This document shows, one piece after another, positions 35,914 to 44,365 of a DNA stretch of 64,000 bases. Origin of the DNA: an uncultured Altererythrobacter sp. (GTDB lineage Bacteria > Pseudomonadota > Alphaproteobacteria > Sphingomonadales > Sphingomonadaceae); contig CAMPIX010000012.1 of the NCBI GenBank assembly GCA_946886565.1, forward strand, positions 1 to 64,000, read 5' to 3'. The notes beneath the pieces were generated by a model. It saw only the letters and a program-made list of their open reading frames with translations. It was not told the origin of the DNA and did not search any database. Position numbers and translations under genes: made by a program. Numbering within the stretch: the stretch's first letter is position 1; the number at the start of each line of letters is the position of its first letter.

Positions 35914-37029
35914 TCAATCCTCGCTGCCATGCCCCAGCGCCATGTAGGCGTCGCTCTGCATTTCCTCGAGGCGGCTCACGGTGCGGGCGAATTCGAAGCT
36001 GCCGTCGCCTGCGGGATAGAGCCCTTCGGGCTCGGCATCGGCGGTCGCGAACAGCTTCACACGCAGCTCGTAGAGCGCGTCGATCAGCTTGGTGAAGCGG
36101 ATCGCCTCGTTGCGCCGGTCGGGGCCCATCACCGGGATGCCGACCACGATCACCGTGTGATAGGCGCGCGCGATCGCGAGGTAGTCGGCCGCGCCGCGGT
36201 TCTCTCCGCACAGCCGCTTGAAGCTGAACACCGCGACGCCCTTGAGGCTCTTGGGCACGTGCAGCGTCCGTCCGCCCCCGAGATCGAGATCGGCGCTCGG
36301 GACATTGGCGGCGTCCTCGGGCTTGTAGTCGGTCAGGCGGAAGAACGCCTCGCGCACTTGCGCGGTCGCCTCGGACCCCAGTGGAGTGTGCCAGGTGTCG
36401 ATCCCGCCGAGCCGGTCGAGCCGGTAATCGACCGGTCCGTCGAGCGGCACGACATCCAGCTCCTCCTCGATCAGCGCGATGAACGGGAGGAACAGCGAGC
36501 GGTTGAGCCCGTCCTTGTAGAGATCGTGCGGCGGGCGGTTGCTGGTGGTGACCACGGTCACGCCCTGATCGCGGATCAGCGCGGTGAACAGCCGGCTCAT
36601 GATCGCGGCGTCGGCGGTGTTGTTGACCACCATCTCGTCGAATGCGAGGCAGCGCACGTCCTGCGCGATGCGCGCGGCGGCGGGCGCGATCGGATCGCCG
36701 GTTTCCTTCGCGCGCTCCTCGCGGATCAGCATGTCGACCTCGAGCATGAAGGCGTGAAAGTGGACCCGGCGCTTCTCGGCGATGCCGAGCGTTTCGACGA
36801 ACATGTCCATCAGCATCGACTTGCCGCGCCCCACGCCGCCCCACATGTACACGCCCTGCGGACGGGTCTTGCGGCCGCCGAAGAGCTGCGCGAGGAGGCC
36901 GCCCGAGGTTTCGGCTTCCAGATCCTTCTGGAGCTTGTCGAGCCGCTCGGCCGCGCGGCGCTGGTCGCGGTCGGGGCGCAGTTCGCCGCCCGCGACCAGC
37001 CGCTCGTAGCGGGCGAGCATGCCGCTCAC
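35914..37029 (-). CDS. zapE: Cell division protein ZapE (AFG1-like ATPase)
   Basis: 371 residues. Walker A is GGVGRGKSML (64-73), Walker B LAFDEMVV, and the AFG1 family block RRVHFHAFMLEVD with the KRLCGENRGAADYLAIAR region is intact. ZapE acts on the Z ring in E. coli; the mitochondrial relative Lace1/AFG1 assists protein turnover. GTG 37029 (VSGMLARYERL) is chosen since it overlaps the upstream stop as GTGA. ATG 37020 is the alternative. Confidence 0.92.
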   Translation of the reverse strand: MSGMLARYERLVAGGELRPDRDQRRAAERLDKLQKDLEAETSGGLLAQLFGGRKTRPQGVYMWGGVGRGKSMLMDMFVETLGIAEKRRVHFHAFMLEVDMLIREERAKETGDPIAPAAARIAQDVRCLAFDEMVVNNTADAAIMSRLFTALIRDQGVTVVTTSNRPPHDLYKDGLNRSLFLPFIALIEEELDVVPLDGPVDYRLDRLGGIDTWHTPLGSEATAQVREAFFRLTDYKPEDAANVPSADLDLGGGRTLHVPKSLKGVAVFSFKRLCGENRGAADYLAIARAYHTVIVVGIPVMGPDRRNEAIRFTKLIDALYELRVKLFATADAEPEGLYPAGDGSFEFARTVSRLEEMQSDAYMALGHGSED

Positions 37030-37481
37030 CGCGGGCGCATCTTCCTGACGATGCCCGAGAACGCCGCGACCGCGCTGTCGCCCTGCACCACGTCGCCGCG
37101 CACGAACACCAGGCTGCCGGTCTCGCGCACGATCCCGGTCACCGCATCGAGGGGCTGCGACGGATCGCCCGCGCCGACGAACTGGGTCGAAAGCTCGAGC
37201 GTCACCGACGGTCCAGCGTTTCCGCTGCCGAGCGTGTGCATCGTGGTGAACAGCGAAATGTCGATCAGCGCGAGCGTGACGGCACCGTGGACGATGCCCT
37301 GCAGGTTCTCGTGCCTGCGCTCGGGGAACATGCGCAGGCGGCTCTTGCCGTCCTCGACGCGGGTGATGAGCTTGCCCATGACCGCGCCGTTGAACAGGCT
37401 GGAATCCTTGAGATTCCAGTGCCGCCAGCCGGGATTTTCGGGATCGGGCCCGTGCTCGAAAACGTCGTCGGACAATGCCAT
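37026..37481 (-). CDS. PaaI-type hotdog thioesterase
   Basis: 151 residues of the hotdog fold. The family region ENLQGIVHGAVTLALIDISLF carries the catalytic-type Gly-His area, followed by VTLELSTQFVGAGDPSQPL and TGSLVFVRGDVVQGD. It would hydrolyse an acyl-CoA thioester; which one is unknown. Five bases separate it from sdhB upstream, and the stop overlaps zapE as GTGA, so the three are likely one transcript. Confidence 0.85.
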   Translation of the reverse strand: MALSDDVFEHGPDPENPGWRHWNLKDSSLFNGAVMGKLITRVEDGKSRLRMFPERRHENLQGIVHGAVTLALIDISLFTTMHTLGSGNAGPSVTLELSTQFVGAGDPSQPLDAVTGIVRETGSLVFVRGDVVQGDSAVAAFSGIVRKMRPR

Positions 37482-37487
37482 CGAGTG

Positions 37488-38270
37488 CTAAATCTGCCGG
37501 TCGACGAGCATCTTCTTGGTCTCGGCGATCGCCTTGGCCGGGTTCAGCCCCTTGGGGCACACGTTGGCGCAGTTCATGATCGTGTGGCAGCGATAGAGCC
37601 GGAACGGATCCTCGAGCTGGTCGAGCCGCTCGCCGGTCATCTCGTCGCGGCTGTCGGCGAGCCAGCGATAGGCCTGGAGCAGGATCGCCGGGCCGAGGAA
37701 CTTGTCCGAATTCCACCAGTAGCTCGGGCATGCGGTCGAGCAGCAGGCGCACAGGATGCACTCGTAGAGCCCGTCGAGCTGCTCGCGCTGTTCGGGGCTC
37801 TGCAGCCGCTCCTTGCCGCTCGGCGTGGTCGAGACGGTCTGTAACCACGGACGGATCGAGGCATATTGGGCGTAGAAGTGTGTGAAATCGGGCACGAGGT
37901 CTTTCACCACGTCCATGTGCGGCAGCGGGGTGATGCGGATTTCGCCCTTCAGGTCCGCCATCGCGGTGGTGCAGGCGAGGCCGTTCTTGCCGTTCATGTT
38001 CATCGAGCACGAACCGCAAATGCCCTCGCGGCACGAGCGGCGGAAGGTCAGCGTCGGATCGACCTCGTTCTTGATCTTGATCAGCGCGTCGAGGACCATC
38101 GGGCCGCAATCGTCGAGATCGAGCTCGAACGTGTCGTAGCGCGGGTTCTCGCCGCTGTCCGGATCGTAGCGGTAGATCTTGAACTTCTGTACGCGCCCGG
38201 CGCCCTCGGCGCGGTGGGCGCGCCCCTTGCCGTTGATTTTCGAGTTCTTCGGGAGGGTGAAGGTCGCCAT
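37488..38270 (-). CDS. sdhB: Succinate dehydrogenase iron-sulfur subunit SdhB
   Basis: 260 residues. The 2Fe-2S ligands are in [16 protein letters not shown] plus the following GLACTT cysteine. The 4Fe-4S and 3Fe-4S ligands are in [12 protein letters not shown] and [15 protein letters not shown]. It carries electrons from the flavoprotein subunit to ubiquinone in complex II. Start ATG 38270 ([11 protein letters not shown]). The gene upstream is a membrane protein of unknown function, so sdhC, sdhD and sdhA are not next to it in the usual order. Confidence 0.96.
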   Translation of the reverse strand: MATFTLPKNSKINGKGRAHRAEGAGRVQKFKIYRYDPDSGENPRYDTFELDLDDCGPMVLDALIKIKNEVDPTLTFRRSCREGICGSCSMNMNGKNGLACTTAMADLKGEIRITPLPHMDVVKDLVPDFTHFYAQYASIRPWLQTVSTTPSGKERLQSPEQREQLDGLYECILCACCSTACPSYWWNSDKFLGPAILLQAYRWLADSRDEMTGERLDQLEDPFRLYRCHTIMNCANVCPKGLNPAKAIAETKKMLVDRQI

Positions 38271-38461
38271 CGTTCGATCCTGTTGCTTCGCCAGCCTCTC
38301 TAGCGGCTGGCATTGCGCTGGCAAGGGTGCTGGCAAGGGCGGGCGCGCTTGTTGATGAAACACATTCGGAGCGGCCCCTTGTGCGTTTCAAAGGCGCGCG
38401 CCCGAGTCGAGCGCGTTTCGCAGGGATCCGGTAGCAGACGGTGCAGGGTGTAGGACAGCGT

Positions 38462-39001
38462 TCAGGCGGCGCCCGATTTCGCGAAGAGCCAGCCCGAGGT
38501 TGCCCAGATCGCGGCGAAGAACATGGCGATGACCCAGGTGAAGTGGCCGTGGTATTGCGCGACCGCGGCGATCGCGAACTGCGCGATCGCCATCGCGAAG
38601 ACGATCTTCGACAACGCCCCGGAGCGGAAGCGGCTCGCAAGCACGGCGAGGCCCATCGCCGCGAGCGCGACGAGGTACATCAGGTTGAGCGGATTGTCCT
38701 CGTTGCCGATGATCCCGACCGCGCTTTTGGCCCAGATGGTGAAGAAGGTCGCGCCGACCGCGACCGCGACGGCCATGGGGTAGGCGACGTCGCTCGACAG
38801 GCGCAGGCCGATCTCGACCAGCAGCGCCGAGCCGAAGATCAGCACGGCGGCGAAGATGAAGTCGGTTTCGTCCCACAGCATTCCGGGGACGGTGAGCTTG
38901 GCCACCACCGGCACGGCGTAGAGCGCGGCGGCACCGCCCCAGACCAGCGGCCGCCAGGGCAGGCGGGCCAGCCAGCCGTCGTTCGAAAGCATCTCGTTCA
39001 T
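38462..39001 (-). CDS. Multi-span membrane protein, unknown function
   Basis: 179 residues, about five hydrophobic spans: around 17-37 (PLVWGGAAALYAVPVVAKL), 47-66, 74-93, 108-123 and 139-173 (FAMAIAQFAIAAVAQY, then FTWVIAMFFAAIWATSGWLF). No known domain recognised; small proteins like this recur in sphingomonads. It reads leftward 191 bases upstream of sdhB, a gap in which I see no gene. It is divergent from the HAD phosphatase. Confidence 0.75.
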   Translation of the reverse strand: MNEMLSNDGWLARLPWRPLVWGGAAALYAVPVVAKLTVPGMLWDETDFIFAAVLIFGSALLVEIGLRLSSDVAYPMAVAVAVGATFFTIWAKSAVGIIGNEDNPLNLMYLVALAAMGLAVLASRFRSGALSKIVFAMAIAQFAIAAVAQYHGHFTWVIAMFFAAIWATSGWLFAKSGAA

Positions 39002-39146
39002 ATCCAGGACCTCCAGTTGATCGAGGCACCCTCATGCCTGGCCGCGCTGTGAGCGGCATGAGCGAATGCTGAGCAATCGCCGAAAAGCGCGTCGCGCGCC
39101 GGTCGGGCTTGCCCGCGGGGCGCGACGGTGGCAGGCGCGGCGGGCC

Positions 39147-39821
39147 ATGCGCATCGCGATCTACGACCTCGACCGGACAGTGCTGCGCCATGCGAGCTAC
39201 ACGCCGTTCCTCATCTTCGCCGCGCGCCGGCGTGCGGCCTGGCGGCTGGCGTTCGTTCCGGTGTGGATCGCGGCCATGGCGCTTTACAAGGCGCGCATGT
39301 TTTCGCGCGATGCGCTCAAGAACTTCGGCCTGCGGCTGTTCCTCGGCCGGAACACAGACGAGGCGGCGCTGGCCGAACTGGGTGAGGCGTTCGCGCGCCA
39401 TGTCATCCCGCGATGGGTAGGGCCAGCGGCGACGGCGAGCATCGCGCGCGAGCGGGAGGAGGGCCACCGGCTGGTGCTCGCGACCGCGGCGATGGGCTTC
39501 TACGCGCGGCCGATCGGCGAGCTGCTCGGGTTCGACGCGGTGGTCGCCACCGCGCACGTCACCGATCCCGGCCGTCATCCGCCGCGCATCGCGGGCCGCA
39601 ATTGCTATGCGGCGGACAAGCTCGAGGCGTGCCGCCGCTGGATGGAGGAGGCGGGCATCGTGCGCAGCGAAGCGCGCCTGCGGTTCTACTCCGACAGTGC
39701 GAGCGACGCGCCGATGCTCGATTTCGTGGACGAGGCGTTTCTTGTCGATCCGGGCCGCTCGGCGCGCGCGCGGGCCGGGCGCGACGGCTGGCAGGTGGTG
39801 CGCTTCAACGGGCGGACGTGA
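39147..39821 (+). CDS. HAD superfamily subfamily IB phosphatase
   Basis: 224 residues. Motif I is YDLDRTVL (aspartate nucleophile near residue 7), motif II is the LATAAM stretch, the lysine is in YAADKLEACRRW, and motif IV is YSDSASDAPMLDFVD. Members include phosphoserine-type and lipid-phosphate phosphatases. Its convergent end overlaps the glycerophosphotransferase-like gene by 17 bases. ATG 39147 is preferred; the upstream frame back to 39066 is basic low-complexity sequence. It may belong with the surface-polymer genes beside it. Confidence 0.85.
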   Translation: MRIAIYDLDRTVLRHASYTPFLIFAARRRAAWRLAFVPVWIAAMALYKARMFSRDALKNFGLRLFLGRNTDEAALAELGEAFARHVIPRWVGPAATASIAREREEGHRLVLATAAMGFYARPIGELLGFDAVVATAHVTDPGRHPPRIAGRNCYAADKLEACRRWMEEAGIVRSEARLRFYSDSASDAPMLDFVDEAFLVDPGRSARARAGRDGWQVVRFNGRT

Positions 39822-40992
39822 GCAGCTCGGCGATTGCATCGGCGCCGCGCTGCGAGGCGCTCCGGTTCGGATCCATGTCCATCGTATAGGCGAAGAGGCG
39901 TTCCTGAACCGGGCGGAAGCGCGCGGCGGCCGCCTGCCAGTCCGGCAGCTGCTCGACCAGCGCGCGCGCGTCGCGCACCACCGGTCCGTTCTGCCAGAAC
40001 TGGTAGGCGTCGGCCCCTTGCGCGGCCGCGTCGAGGAAATAGCACGCGCCGGGATCGCGCAGGAACTCGTAGACCTGGCTGCTGACATCGCCGACGTAGA
40101 TATTCGCGGCGCGGGTGTAGGTCATGTCGAACAGCGCGGGCCCGCCGGTGTCGACCAGCACGTTGTCGGCCCGCAGCGCCGCCTCGGGGATTTCGGGCCG
40201 GAACCGCGCGACCCGGTATTCGAGGGAGACATGCAGTTTCTTGCGAAACAGCATGACGTGCGGTGCGAACACGATGTTGAAGCGGTCGCCCTGCCGCGCC
40301 AGCGCCTCGAGGATCGCGGGACCGTGATCGTACCACGAGGACAGCTTCGGGTCGAAATGCGGATTGTACACGATCGTCGGCAGGTCGTTGGCGAACAGCC
40401 GCGGCAGCGGACGATGCGCGACCGTATCGAACTTGGCGTAGCCGATCAGGCGGCATTGCCCGGGCGCGGCGATGCCGTGCGCGACCATCTCGTCGATCAC
40501 CTTCTGCCCGCTGAGCAGGAAGTGGTCGAACTGCGCCAGCTCGGGATGGTAGGTGACGTTGCGGTCGCCCGCACCGTGCGGGACGAACACGAAGCGCGGC
40601 GCCACATCGCCCATCGTGCGGCGCAGCCGGCGGCGCAGGCGCAGGCAGGTTCGCTCGGGCGAGACGATCAGATCGGCGGAGGCGAACAGCGCGGTGTTCG
40701 CGCGCAGCCGGGCGAGGCGGACGACCGGAGCGATCCGGTTGGGGAGGGCGAGCGCGGCCGCGGCGGCCGGCGAAAGCGAGAGATCGGCCCAGCGCACCCG
40801 CCGCGCTGCATCCTCTCCGATCAGTTCGCGGATCGTGCGCTCGATCTGCGGCGTGCCGACCGCGGCGACCACCTCGATCCCGCGCTCGTTCGCGGCGAGC
40901 TCGGCCATGATCCCGGCGATATGCGCCGCCTGATGCGCGGCGTCGTGGTTGTAGAGGAACAGCACCCGGCGAGATGTGGCGGGTCCGCTCAC
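39805..40992 (-). CDS. CDP-glycerol glycerophosphotransferase-like protein 1
   Basis: 395 residues. The C-terminal domain resembles the TagF/TagB family: VYNPHFDPKLSSWYDHG, VFAPHVMLFRKKLH, then NIYVGDVSSQVYEFLRDP with the aspartate-serine pair. The N-terminal half is Rossmann-like (VLFLYNHDAAHQAAHIAGIM). TagF-type enzymes polymerise glycerol phosphate. Its start is GTG 40992, overlapping the stop of the paralogue upstream (GTGA). Whether it uses CDP-glycerol is unknown. Confidence 0.75.
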   Translation of the reverse strand: MSGPATSRRVLFLYNHDAAHQAAHIAGIMAELAANERGIEVVAAVGTPQIERTIRELIGEDAARRVRWADLSLSPAAAAALALPNRIAPVVRLARLRANTALFASADLIVSPERTCLRLRRRLRRTMGDVAPRFVFVPHGAGDRNVTYHPELAQFDHFLLSGQKVIDEMVAHGIAAPGQCRLIGYAKFDTVAHRPLPRLFANDLPTIVYNPHFDPKLSSWYDHGPAILEALARQGDRFNIVFAPHVMLFRKKLHVSLEYRVARFRPEIPEAALRADNVLVDTGGPALFDMTYTRAANIYVGDVSSQVYEFLRDPGACYFLDAAAQGADAYQFWQNGPVVRDARALVEQLPDWQAAAARFRPVQERLFAYTMDMDPNRSASQRGADAIAELLTSAR

Positions 40993-42122
40993 GGATCGAC
41001 CCGCCCATGTGCCATGTATTCAAGAATCTTGTCGGCGCTGCGCACGATCGAGCGCGGGCCGGTATCGCCAAGGGATTGCTCAGCTGTCCGCCTTTGAACC
41101 TCGCGAAACTCCTCGTGCAGCGCGGCGGCGCGGCGGATGGCGGGCATCAGCTCGTCGGGATGCTCGATCACCTCGCCCATCTCCCAGGCATGGAAGTGAG
41201 GATTGCCGCGCCATTCGATCTTGCGCGGATTGAGGAACACGCAAGGTCGCGGGCGAGCGACGAATTCGAACACCTGGCTGCTCACGTCGCCGAGGTAGAT
41301 ATCGGCCGCCTCGGTATAAGTATTGTCGAGCGATCGGTCGGAGCCAGGATCGAACAGAATGGTCGCGTCGCTCCGCTCGCGCAGCGTCCGGCGCACCGCT
41401 TCGGGACGGCGGCGAAACATCTTCACGTGCGGCGCGACGATCAGGTTCATCGAGCGGTCGCGGGCGAAGCCTTCGACGAGGGGCTCGAAGAACGTCTTCC
41501 AGCTGCTCAGTCGCGGTTCCTTGTGGGGGTTGTAGAGCACCGTCGGGTTGGCGTTCTCGAACAGCCGCCCGGTTTTCTCGGCTAGCAGTGCGGTCGATAC
41601 GAACTTCGGATAGCCGACCGCGGCCACGTGCCCCTCGCGCGCAATTCCGTCGCGCAGATAGGCCTCGACGTCGGCCGGACCCTTGACCAGCAGCAGGTCG
41701 CACCCGGCGGCTTCGCCGAGCGACGGCACCGCGCGGCTTGCCGGGCCGTGCATGACGAGGATGCGGCGCGGCCGTTGCGCTTCGGGCTCGCCGCCGAAGA
41801 GCCGCGCGATGACCTCCTCGGTCGAGATCACCGCGTCGTAGCGGCGCAGCATCGCCTCGTTGCGCGCGAGCACCTGCGGCTTGGCCAGGCCGAAGACGCG
41901 GGCCTTCTGGATCGCACCGCCGATCATGCCGGGATCGAGCCGCCGCGAGACGATCGGAGGCGCTCCGTGAGCCTCCGCGAGACGGTTCAGTTGCTTGGGG
42001 GTTTCGGGATCGACATGAAACACATCGGACCGCACCCCGTCGCGCCGCATCAGCTCGAACAGTACCGCGGCCGCGTGGTAGACCTGATACGCCTCGGCAA
42101 TGAAAACGAATGCGAAATTCAT
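40989..42122 (-). CDS. CDP-glycerol glycerophosphotransferase-like protein 2
   Basis: 377 residues, a paralogue of the downstream gene with the same ordered blocks: LYNPHKEPRLSSWKTFFEPL, IVAPHVKMFRRRPEAV, DIYLGDVSSQVFEFVARPRPCVFLN. The start ATG 42122 (MNFAFVFIAEAYQVYH) lies 123 bases from the divergent flippase gene. Two tandem copies of a teichoic-acid-type enzyme in a Gram-negative bacterium suggest a primase/polymerase or two-step modification of a surface glycan. This is inference from the family. Confidence 0.75.
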   Translation of the reverse strand: MNFAFVFIAEAYQVYHAAAVLFELMRRDGVRSDVFHVDPETPKQLNRLAEAHGAPPIVSRRLDPGMIGGAIQKARVFGLAKPQVLARNEAMLRRYDAVISTEEVIARLFGGEPEAQRPRRILVMHGPASRAVPSLGEAAGCDLLLVKGPADVEAYLRDGIAREGHVAAVGYPKFVSTALLAEKTGRLFENANPTVLYNPHKEPRLSSWKTFFEPLVEGFARDRSMNLIVAPHVKMFRRRPEAVRRTLRERSDATILFDPGSDRSLDNTYTEAADIYLGDVSSQVFEFVARPRPCVFLNPRKIEWRGNPHFHAWEMGEVIEHPDELMPAIRRAAALHEEFREVQRRTAEQSLGDTGPRSIVRSADKILEYMAHGRVDP

Positions 42123-42245
42123 CGTCGCGCCGCATACCCGAAAACGCCTTGATGGCAATGCGCAGGACGCCCGCGGGCGGCCGCGCGCGCGGGCGTGGTT
42201 TTGCCCGGCTTGTGTGGCAAAAGTTTCTCGTCCAGAGCCGTCGAG

Positions 42246-43577
42246 ATGGTGCAGTCGTTCGAAAATGGCAATCAGGCCGGCGAAGGATTCCGACGTGTTC
42301 TCAAGAACATCGGCTGGCTGCTCGGCGGCAAAGGGTTCGGCGCGGTGTGCAGCCTCGTCTATCTCGCGATCCTGCTGCGCTCGCTCGGGGTCAAGGATTT
42401 CGGGCACTTCTCGCTGATTTTCGGAACCGCGCAGGCGCTCGTCGCGCTCGCCGGATTTCAGACGTGGCAGGCGATCGTGCGGTTCGGCGCGCCCGACGTG
42501 CTCCGTGGCCGGTGGGACCGGCTGGGCCGGCTGGCGGTGTTCGGCGCGATGGTCGATGCGTTCGGGGCGATCCTCGGGTGCGCGATCGCGGCGGTCGTCC
42601 TCTACGGTTTCGGCGCAGCGCTCGAGCTCAACCAGAACTACGTCGATTCCGCCTTCGTGTTCATCTGCGTGCTCGTCTGGGCGCGGGTTTCCGCGCCGCT
42701 GGGAGTGCTGCGCGTTCTCGATCGATACGATCTGGCGGTCGCGACGGGTGCGATCACGCCGGCCGCGCGCCTCGTCGCGGCGGTCGCGATCTGGCTCACC
42801 GGCCCCTCGGTCGAGCGCTTCCTGTTCGCCTGGGGCGCGATCGAGCTGTTCACCGCGGGCGTCTACTGGACGATCGCCTGGCGCCTGAAGCCCGAGGCGC
42901 TGCGCATCTCGCAGGTGAAGGACTGGAAGCAGACGCTGGATGAGCACCCGGGCATCCGCCGCTTCCTCGGCGTGACCTATCTCAATTCCTCGGTCGTCGC
43001 GGTGCTCGAGCAGGGGCCGCTGCTCGCGGTCGGCTATTTCCTCGGGACCAGCGCCGCGGGGCTCTATCGGTTGGCGGACCAGTTGGCGAAAGGGCTGTCG
43101 AAGCTCGCGACGCTGACCGCGCAGGCGCTCTATCCCGAGGTCAACCGCCAGCGCCACGGCTCGCCGCTCGACGAGTTTCGCAAGCTCGTCCGGCGGATCA
43201 ATCTGATGGTCATCGGCACCGGCGTGATCGCGGTCGTGCTGGCGGCGTCGATGGGCGAGGCGCTGCTCGTGCTGATCGGCGGCAGCGACGTTGCGCGCGG
43301 CGGTGTGATCCTGGTGCCGTTGGCGGTCGGGGCGGCGTTCGAGTTGGCGAGCGTGTCGTACGAGCCGGTGCTCCACGCGACCGGGCACACCGCCTATCCG
43401 CTCCTCGCGCGGCTGTTCGCGGCCGGCGCGATGGGCGTGGCGATCTATGCCTTCGTCGGCGGGGGCGCGGTCGCGGTCGGCTGGGCGGTCGCGCTGAGCT
43501 TCGCGGTCGGCTACCTCGCGATGAGCGCGATGACCTGGCGGGCGCTGCGTCTCGAGGCGCTCAAGGCACGGGCGTGA
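42246..43577 (+). CDS. Polysaccharide flippase (Wzx/MATE-like)
   Basis: 443 residues with about 12 hydrophobic spans. The early region NIGWLLGGKGFGAVCSLVYLAILLRSLGVKDFGHFSLI is the usual polysaccharide-synthesis flippase start, and the late GHTAYPLLARLFAAGAMGVAIYAFV spans close it. It would move a lipid-linked saccharide across the inner membrane. ATG 42246 (MVQSFENG) is the chosen start. The stop overlaps the next gene as GTGA. It is likely the export step for the polymer made by the neighbouring transferases. Confidence 0.85.
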   Translation: MVQSFENGNQAGEGFRRVLKNIGWLLGGKGFGAVCSLVYLAILLRSLGVKDFGHFSLIFGTAQALVALAGFQTWQAIVRFGAPDVLRGRWDRLGRLAVFGAMVDAFGAILGCAIAAVVLYGFGAALELNQNYVDSAFVFICVLVWARVSAPLGVLRVLDRYDLAVATGAITPAARLVAAVAIWLTGPSVERFLFAWGAIELFTAGVYWTIAWRLKPEALRISQVKDWKQTLDEHPGIRRFLGVTYLNSSVVAVLEQGPLLAVGYFLGTSAAGLYRLADQLAKGLSKLATLTAQALYPEVNRQRHGSPLDEFRKLVRRINLMVIGTGVIAVVLAASMGEALLVLIGGSDVARGGVILVPLAVGAAFELASVSYEPVLHATGHTAYPLLARLFAAGAMGVAIYAFVGGGAVAVGWAVALSFAVGYLAMSAMTWRALRLEALKARA

Positions 43578-44323
43578 GCTTTTCCGCGCTCGTGCTCGCC
43601 GGAACCCGGCCGGGGGGCGATCCGCTCGCGCAGCAGATCGGTGTCGCGCACAAGGCGCTGATCGAGATCGCGGGCGAACCGATGCTGACGCGTGTGGTCG
43701 CAGCGCTGCGCGGCGGCGGCGCGGCGCAGGTGGCGGTGAGTTGCGACGAGGGCCCAGTCGCCGAGCTCGCCCGAAAGCTGGGTTGCATCGTCACGCCCCC
43801 CGCCGCGGGGCCGAGCGGGAGCGTTGCTGCGGCATTCGAGACGCTCGGCGCGCCGCTGCTCGTGACGACCGCGGATCACGCTTTGCTGAAAGCCGCGTGG
43901 GTCACTGAACTGATCGGGGGGACGCCGGCCGACAGCGATTTCTCGCTGATGCTCGCACGGCGCGAGACGATCGAGGCCGCGGTGCCGGGCTCGCAGCGCA
44001 CGTACTTGCGGTTTGCCGACGGACACTGGTCGGGGTGTAACCTGTTCTTCCTCCAGACCCCCGCCGCAGCGCGCGCGCTGGCGCTGTGGCGGCAGGTCGA
44101 GGCCGACCGCAAGCGCCCCTGGCGGATCGTCGCGCGGCTCGGACCGGGAATGCTGTTCGCCTACCTCGGCGGGCGGCTGACGCTGGCTGCGGGAATCGGG
44201 CGGCTCGCGGGCAGACTGGGTCTGCGCGCTACCCTCGTACCCGCGAGCGACGGGCTCGCGGCGGTCGATGTCGACAAACCGTCCGATCTCGAACAGGTCC
44301 GGGTGTTGCTGGAGCGCGACTGA
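43574..44323 (+). CDS. MobA-like nucleotidyltransferase
   Basis: 249 residues of the NTP-transferase fold: SALVLAGTRPGGDPLAQQIGV, then HKALIEIAGEPMLTRVV with the conserved lysine, LVTTADHALLKAAWV and VDVDKPSDLEQVRVLL at the end. Related proteins make CDP- or GDP-activated alcohols and sugars. Next to two glycerophosphotransferase-like genes, a CDP-glycerol- or CDP-ribitol-type product is possible but not proven. GTG 43574 overlaps the flippase stop. Confidence 0.8.
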   Translation: MSFSALVLAGTRPGGDPLAQQIGVAHKALIEIAGEPMLTRVVAALRGGGAAQVAVSCDEGPVAELARKLGCIVTPPAAGPSGSVAAAFETLGAPLLVTTADHALLKAAWVTELIGGTPADSDFSLMLARRETIEAAVPGSQRTYLRFADGHWSGCNLFFLQTPAAARALALWRQVEADRKRPWRIVARLGPGMLFAYLGGRLTLAAGIGRLAGRLGLRATLVPASDGLAAVDVDKPSDLEQVRVLLERD

Positions 44324-44330
44324 GCCGCAA

Positions 44331-44359
44331 GCCCGCGCGGGAGGCTGTCCCGCGCGGGC
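44331..44359. terminator. Strong bidirectional terminator hairpin
   Basis: A perfect 12-base inverted repeat (gcccgcgcggga / tcccgcgcgggc) with a five-base loop. It sits between the stop of the nucleotidyltransferase (rightward, 44323) and the stop of rne (leftward, 44366). It has no T tract, so the termination role rests on stem strength and convergent position. Confidence 0.75.
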
Positions 44360-44365
44360 CCTGCA

